Assembly: GCA_017417025.1 (NCBI GenBank)
Contig: JAFPZY010000054.1
Span: 1-45,902 of the forward strand
From: Paludibacteraceae bacterium
GTDB taxonomy: Bacteria > Bacteroidota > Bacteroidia > Bacteroidales > Paludibacteraceae
Length of the DNA: 45,902 bases
Direction of reading: 5' to 3'
Within the stretch, counting starts at the first letter, position 1; every line of letters starts with the position of its first letter. Below, one piece after another: positions 41,272 to 45,902 of the stretch. The notes under the pieces were generated by a model. The model saw only the letters and a list, made by a program, of their open reading frames with translations. It ran no database searches and was not told the origin of the DNA. The position numbers and the translations under genes are program-made.

Positions 41272-41338
41272 CCGCCTGCCCACAAAGGGGACAGGCGGTA
41301 TCCTTCAAAGACCATGCGGCCACAAAGGAGCCGCATGG
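41272..41338 (-). terminator. Two tandem hairpins with matching loops after the outer-membrane gene
   Basis: CCATGCGGC/GCCGCATGG (41312-41338) and CCGCCTG/CAGGCGG (41272-41298) follow the stop at 41355. Both loops contain CACAAAGG. No clear T-run follows; they may serve as terminator or 3'-end protection. Confidence 0.55.
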
Positions 41339-41354
41339 CCAGAATTGGCAGCAC

Positions 41355-42839
41355 TTATTTCTTCCACCAGTTGAAGTGGTAGGCGAGCTTGACACCTGCG
41401 TCAAGGTAGCCCATCTTGCTGGTGTAAGTGTCGGTAGCGGAGTAAACGTCAACTATGGTAGGAGCAGCGGGAGTGACATCAATCAGACCCTTGTTCTGCG
41501 TCTGCTGTTTGAACATGCTATAGACGCTGTAGTTGGCGTATGCACCGAGACCAAGCGAGTTGCCGGACTTGAAGAACCACTCGTAACCGAGTTCCACACC
41601 GAGCATTACATTGACTTTCATGCTCTGTGCGCTCTTGCCGTTGTAGTCAAGCTGAGTGACCTTGCCCGTGGCAATCTCGTCAGGCACAACAACTCCCCAG
41701 GGGAAGGTGGCCTTGATTTCAGGCTTGACAAGCGTCTCGCTGTAAGGCGTATAGAGCGGCAGCATAAAGCGCGGACCGAGGTTGAGGAAGAAGCCCTTCT
41801 TTGTTATCAACGAGAACATAAGGGGCACCTCCAGCTGAATCTGGCGGTCAGTCTCCTTGATGTTTTCGGTCTTGACATCATACTGGATGCTCTCGCCTTC
41901 CGGACTGGTGCGCGTATATGAGTCATCAACGCCGTTGTGCAGACCGCCCTGTCCGTAACCGGCAGACACACCGAGGAGGAGACCTACGCGGTGCTCTTTC
42001 TTGGTAATCCAGTAGTGTGCATACTGGATATCAAGCAAAGCGTCGAAGCCGAAGCTCTTCGCGGTGTTGTTCACCGTCTGCTGCATGAGCGAAGCCATAC
42101 CGCCGCGCACACCGATGGTGAAGCGGTCGATGCCTTTGTAGCGTGCAGAGTCAGAAGCTGTAGTGTCCTGCTGTGCAGCGGGTTGCTCTTCAGCAACAGT
42201 GTCGGTGACAGGCTGCTCGGCAACAGTGTCAGCCACAACTGGTTCAGGCTTCTGTTCAGGCTTTTGTTCAGCCACCTGCTCCTGCTTGGCTACTGTGTCC
42301 ACAACAGCTACCACCGGCTCTTTAGGCTCTTCCTCTTTCACGGTGTCCCTTACAATAGGCTCAAGAGGTGTAGCCCCTACGCGGGCGGCTTTACGGGCAA
42401 TCTCGTCACGCTCTTCCTGCGTTTTCTGCCCCATTTCCTCCTGACGCTCTATCACGGCAGGTTTGTCTTCTTTCTGGCGCTGCTCCGCCTGCTCGTTTTC
42501 CTCAACGGCTCTGTAGAGCAACAGGTCGTCAGGACCTACCCAGGAGAAGATACCCCTGATAAGGATGCCCTGCGGGAAACGTTTTCCGCCAACCTGCTGG
42601 ATGGTGTGGCGCACGAAGTAAACCCACTCTGACGGCGTTTCGCCGGTCAGATACTTGGTCATGCTCTTTGATATAACGATGGTGTCGCCTGCCTTGAAAG
42701 CATAATCCGCCGAGGGCGAATATGCTTTCTGCTGCAGGTTTTCATCACGTTTGGCGGCATAGCCGGTCAATACATCATCGGCAAAGCAATAAGAAGAAGC
42801 GATGATGGACAATGCTACTATAAAAAGTGTCTTTTTCAT
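41355..42839 (-). CDS. Outer-membrane beta-barrel protein
   Basis: The 494-residue protein has a signal peptide (MKKTLFIVALSIIASSYCFA) and an N-terminal domain (about 25-110: AFKAGDTIVISKSMTKYLTG, RGIFSWVGPDDLLLY). A low-complexity linker rich in Glu, Pro, Val, Gln and Lys follows (about 112-235, repeats of DTVAEQ and EQKPE), probably periplasmic. The barrel covers about 240-494 (FTIGVRGGMASLMQQ, LGVSAGYGQGG, LGVELGYEWFF, AGVKLAYHFNWWKK). Its exact role is unknown. It lies 21 nt after the large T9SS protein gene and is likely co-transcribed, so it may anchor or help export that protein. Confidence 0.8.
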   Translation of the reverse strand: MKKTLFIVALSIIASSYCFADDVLTGYAAKRDENLQQKAYSPSADYAFKAGDTIVISKSMTKYLTGETPSEWVYFVRHTIQQVGGKRFPQGILIRGIFSWVGPDDLLLYRAVEENEQAEQRQKEDKPAVIERQEEMGQKTQEERDEIARKAARVGATPLEPIVRDTVKEEEPKEPVVAVVDTVAKQEQVAEQKPEQKPEPVVADTVAEQPVTDTVAEEQPAAQQDTTASDSARYKGIDRFTIGVRGGMASLMQQTVNNTAKSFGFDALLDIQYAHYWITKKEHRVGLLLGVSAGYGQGGLHNGVDDSYTRTSPEGESIQYDVKTENIKETDRQIQLEVPLMFSLITKKGFFLNLGPRFMLPLYTPYSETLVKPEIKATFPWGVVVPDEIATGKVTQLDYNGKSAQSMKVNVMLGVELGYEWFFKSGNSLGLGAYANYSVYSMFKQQTQNKGLIDVTPAAPTIVDVYSATDTYTSKMGYLDAGVKLAYHFNWWKK

Positions 42840-42860
42840 AATCTAAATCCTCCTATTCTT

Positions 42861-45800
42861 TTATTTAACGACAACATATCTGAGAACGGCTTTCTGCGTC
42901 TCGCTTTCAACTTTCACCATGTAGATACCCTGCATGTTTTCGGCAGGTATGAGCAGTTCGTGTTCGCCCTGCGAAGTGATGTTCTTCAGCAGGCGGCCTG
43001 CTGCGTCATAGATGCGTACAGAGGATTCTACAGCAGGGTCGAGGCTGATGAGGTGCATAGCTTCGCCTCCTGCTACGCGCGTCGGATAAAGCTGCGGAGC
43101 GGCAGAGGTGCTGCGGCACTCGATAGTGACGGTGCGCCATACAGAGCCGCAAGGATCTTTCTCCGTCGGAGCAAGTTCGATAACAGCATAGTAGTCGCCT
43201 TCCAGAGCCTTGCCTTCGGTGTAGTAGTGACCAGTGCCGAGTTTCTCGTCCACAGTCTGGTCGGGTTTGCTGCCCGCCATGCGGTACCAGACAACATTTT
43301 CCGGAGCCGGATCGATGTTGTAGGTGGCGCGGATGTCGTTGAGGTTAATCATCAGTACCCATGTCTTGTACTTCCAGCCTGCGTCAAGACCATCGTGGTC
43401 GCTGAGCAGTTCGGGAGACGGTGTCTCTATCGGCATTGTCAGTTTCAGAGTGTCAAGCACGCCGCAGTCGGAGGTGGCAATCATGCGCAGCGAGATGTTC
43501 TCTACGCCTGCAGGCATTGCGCCGTTGGTGTAAGATGTCCATCTGCCGTCTGCACCGAGTACCTGCCAGCTGAGTTTGACATTCGGCGAGAAGGTCTCGT
43601 CAGCCTTAATCTGCGACTCGATGTTGTCGCTGATCATGCTGATGTTGAACGCACGTCCGCAGACTGCATGAGGCATAGAGTCGAGGTTCAGCTTGGGCAG
43701 AACGTTGTTATACTCGTTGATGGTGAGCGTAACGATGCTGTCGCCGCCTGTTACTGCCGACTTGAGTGTTATGTCGTACTTGCCGAGTTTGTAGTAGTTG
43801 CCGTCGCCATAGAGGAAGCTGTCGCCCGGGCAGACTGCCACGGTCTCTGCGCCTGTTACAGGCTCAATTACAGGTTCGTCCTTCTTGGCCACGTCAAGCG
43901 TGAACTCTGCAGGAGTGAGGTCACCGCAGTCGCTGGTTCCGGAGATGCGGAGTTCCAGTGTCTTCGTGCCCTCGGCAGGAGTGTCGTTGTCAGGACCGAG
44001 TGCCTGCCATGCATCGTCCACCTTAATCTCTATTGCCAACACTGCATTGCGTGCGAAGAGTTTGTCGGCCGCTACCTGTGTCTTCACGTCATCAAGCAGA
44101 GCACTGCCGTCAAACGCCTTGCCTTCTTTCGGTTCCTGCGCGGCCTTCACGTCTGCTGACGGCTGCGGGATAACGGTGTTGAAGACATAGATATTATAGG
44201 TGTAGATGCTGTCGTAGAACGAGAGCACTTTGCTGTTGTCTGTGTTGTAGCGGTTGATCTGCTTCGAAGCGGTCCATGTCTCGAAGTTGTCAATCTGCTT
44301 GCCTGCATAGCTGTCGCCGGCGCAGACAGTGTCGGTTACAGTGCCGGTGTAAGACTCAACATCAGCCACGGTGATAGTGGTTACACCCGAAATATCACAT
44401 TCGTCGCCTGCAACAAGGGTGACACGTATGGTCATATCCTTCTTGGCCCATGTGCGTGCAAGGGTGTCGCCGCTGAAGACTTTGGCGCTTTCTGCGTCAG
44501 AAACACCATCAACGCTCCACTTGATTGCAGTCACATTGTGCTTGTTCGGGTCAGCGGGGTCGTTCCACTCGTCATCATAGTACTGCATGATAGCAGCTTC
44601 GGCAGCTGTCACATCAAGGATGTGTCCGGCCTGTGCACTGAGTGCGGGCAGCGGGTTCATCATTGTCGGGCAGTTGTCGGTTTTGGCAACAACGGTCAGG
44701 TTAAGAGTTACGATAGAGTCGCAGCCATTAATGTTCTTCAGGCCATAGTAAACGTCCTCAATAACCTTGCCGACCTCCACTTGGTCAGTTTCTATCTGCT
44801 TGCACTGCCACAGATAAACTTCACCCTGCTTAGCCTCGGCTGTTACTACTACGGAGTCTTTCACGCATACGTCATTAACGGTCAGATTAAGGGTCACGAT
44901 AGAGTCGCAACCGCCGATGTTCTTCAGGTTAGCCGTGCGGACTATGTAGCCGTCTGCATTCACATCAGCCTTCGATGCTACTATCTGCTCGCACTGCCAC
45001 AAGTAGGTTTCACCTTCCTTCACAGCGGCTGCAATAGTAATTTCATCTTTCTTACAAGCGTCATTGACGGCCAGTTTCAATGTCACAATAGAGTCGCAAC
45101 CATTAACATTCTTCAAGTTAGCTGTGCGGACTATGAAGCCGTCTGCATTCACATCAGCCTTCGATGCAACTATCTGCTCGCACTGCCACAAGTAAGTTTC
45201 ACCCTCCTTGACTGCGGCTGTAACAGTAATTTCATCATTGTCACAAGCGTCATTGACGGTCAGTTTCAATGTCACAATAGAGTCGCAACCATTAACATTC
45301 TTCAAGTTAGCTGTGCGGACTATGAAGCCGTCTGCATTCACATCAGCCTTCGATGCTACTATCTGCTCGCACTGCCACAAGTAAGTTTCACCCTCCTTGA
45401 CTGCGGCTGTAACAGTAACTTCCTCTTTGTCACAAGTCTCAAAATTAAGATAGAGATGCAGTTGCTGACCATCAACATCAACAATGCCGTCGAATTCTTC
45501 ATTATACTGCGTGCACCCCAAGAGGAAGGTCTCACCTTTCTTAATAGTCACACTCACTTCAGGAATAGTAGCAGATACAACGGTCAGTTCCAATTTAACA
45601 ACGGAATCACAACCGGCTACGTTCTTCAAGGTCACTTCACGTGTCAGGACATCGCCTTCAGCGGCATTTGCGGTCTCTATCTGCTCGCACTGCCACAGAT
45701 AAATCTCACCCTTCTTGACTTCCGCATTGACAATCACCTCGTCTACTGTGCAAGGAGCGGTGGCGGCTACAACGGTCAGGTTCAGTTTAACCACCGAGTC

Positions 45801-45902
45801 GCAGCCGGCTATGTTCTTCAAGGTCACTTCGCGGGTAAGAATGTCACCTTCGTTAGCATCATCGGTCTTTATCTGCTCGCACTGCCACAGATAAACATCA
45901 CC
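42861..45902 (-). CDS. Very large modular T9SS-secreted protein, C-terminal part (N-terminus beyond the right edge)
   Basis: The frame is open from the right edge, giving 1,013 residues in the window. The first ~410 consist of ~65-residue modules, each with YLWQCEQI, a spacer and GCDSIVTLNLTV, so each has two conserved cysteines; three modules are almost identical in DNA (45060-45420). The middle part has further beta-sandwich-like domains. The last ~80 residues (LYPTRVAGGEAMHL, VRIYDAAGRLLKNI, GIYMVKVESETQKAVLRYVV) are a type A T9SS C-terminal sorting domain, so the protein crosses the outer membrane by type IX secretion and is probably attached to the surface. Adhesion or matrix formation is a reasonable guess. 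No start codon is in view. Confidence 0.85.
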   Translation of the reverse strand, partial: GDVYLWQCEQIKTDDANEGDILTREVTLKNIAGCDSVVKLNLTVVAATAPCTVDEVIVNAEVKKGEIYLWQCEQIETANAAEGDVLTREVTLKNVAGCDSVVKLELTVVSATIPEVSVTIKKGETFLLGCTQYNEEFDGIVDVDGQQLHLYLNFETCDKEEVTVTAAVKEGETYLWQCEQIVASKADVNADGFIVRTANLKNVNGCDSIVTLKLTVNDACDNDEITVTAAVKEGETYLWQCEQIVASKADVNADGFIVRTANLKNVNGCDSIVTLKLAVNDACKKDEITIAAAVKEGETYLWQCEQIVASKADVNADGYIVRTANLKNIGGCDSIVTLNLTVNDVCVKDSVVVTAEAKQGEVYLWQCKQIETDQVEVGKVIEDVYYGLKNINGCDSIVTLNLTVVAKTDNCPTMMNPLPALSAQAGHILDVTAAEAAIMQYYDDEWNDPADPNKHNVTAIKWSVDGVSDAESAKVFSGDTLARTWAKKDMTIRVTLVAGDECDISGVTTITVADVESYTGTVTDTVCAGDSYAGKQIDNFETWTASKQINRYNTDNSKVLSFYDSIYTYNIYVFNTVIPQPSADVKAAQEPKEGKAFDGSALLDDVKTQVAADKLFARNAVLAIEIKVDDAWQALGPDNDTPAEGTKTLELRISGTSDCGDLTPAEFTLDVAKKDEPVIEPVTGAETVAVCPGDSFLYGDGNYYKLGKYDITLKSAVTGGDSIVTLTINEYNNVLPKLNLDSMPHAVCGRAFNISMISDNIESQIKADETFSPNVKLSWQVLGADGRWTSYTNGAMPAGVENISLRMIATSDCGVLDTLKLTMPIETPSPELLSDHDGLDAGWKYKTWVLMINLNDIRATYNIDPAPENVVWYRMAGSKPDQTVDEKLGTGHYYTEGKALEGDYYAVIELAPTEKDPCGSVWRTVTIECRSTSAAPQLYPTRVAGGEAMHLISLDPAVESSVRIYDAAGRLLKNITSQGEHELLIPAENMQGIYMVKVESETQKAVLRYVVVK

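Overview
The window is a chromosomal segment of a Bacteroidota bacterium, most probably of the order Bacteroidales. The support is internal. At about a dozen starts there is the Bacteroidetes promoter form, a TTTG or TTGC box followed 19-20 bp later by TAnnTTTG. SecA has the long ~1,100-residue form with a C-terminal zinc motif. There are surface proteins typical of the phylum: BspA-like leucine-rich repeats, a type IX secretion C-terminal domain, a lipoprotein with an acidic surface-export signal, and DUF3078 outer-membrane proteins. A closer placement cannot be made from sequence reading alone.

Layout. 1-1227 is the N-terminal part of a BspA-like (DUF285) surface protein on the minus strand. 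Upstream of it lie its repeat-filled leader and about 800 bp of intergenic tandem repeats. 2.4-8.5 kb on the plus strand carries tdh, secA, fmt and an HD-domain gene. 8.5-11.5 kb on the minus strand carries nadK-lgt-DUF3078. 11.8-13.5 kb (minus) is a pspC-padR-PspC/GIN stress-type operon. 14.7-15.8 kb (plus) is a fibronectin-III lipoprotein with a long structured leader. 16.0-22.7 kb (minus) is one long array: pdxJ, exbB, exbD, tonB, a DJ-1 family gene, a second DUF3078 gene, a zapB-like gene, zapA and rny. 23.3-27.9 kb (minus) is a probable envelope operon: MBL hydrolase, GT2 glycosyltransferase, M23 peptidase, unknown lipoprotein and VanX-like dipeptidase. tRNA-Val, an iron-sulfur flavoprotein and a 1,004-residue LRR surface protein follow. 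32.6-38.5 kb (minus) is a signalling operon: TetR, STAS, RelA/SpoT synthetase-domain protein, APH-like kinase, SpoT-like HD hydrolase, cytidylate-kinase-like protein and tyrosine phosphatase, with a broken Pif1-like helicase at the end. 38.6-41.1 kb is a CoA-activase-family protein without its ATPase domains. 41.4 kb to the right edge holds an outer-membrane barrel gene and a very large modular T9SS-secreted protein that continues beyond the window.

How the genes work together. Most housekeeping genes are in tight operons with 1-4 nt stop/start overlaps, which suggests translational coupling. The envelope theme is strong: secretion (SecA), lipoprotein maturation (Lgt), outer-membrane energisation (ExbB/ExbD/TonB), division (ZapA and a ZapB-like protein), peptidoglycan turnover (M23, VanX-like) and several surface proteins.

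Most notable observations. (1) Two distant surface-protein genes (starts at 14679 and 29535) have long leaders with the same architecture: a ~132-nt imperfect hairpin with nearly the same apical loop but different, still paired, stems, then the same 3' flank, then a near-identical 27-28 nt box just before the start codon. This looks like an undescribed cis-acting RNA element. (2) The DUF285 surface-protein gene is preceded by seven tandem copies of its own start-codon region, each a four-codon micro-ORF ending in TGA. (3) Four separate intergenic regions carry tandem repeats with the same 11-bp period but different sequences. (4) A split alarmone synthetase/hydrolase pair is embedded in a STAS/kinase/phosphatase operon.
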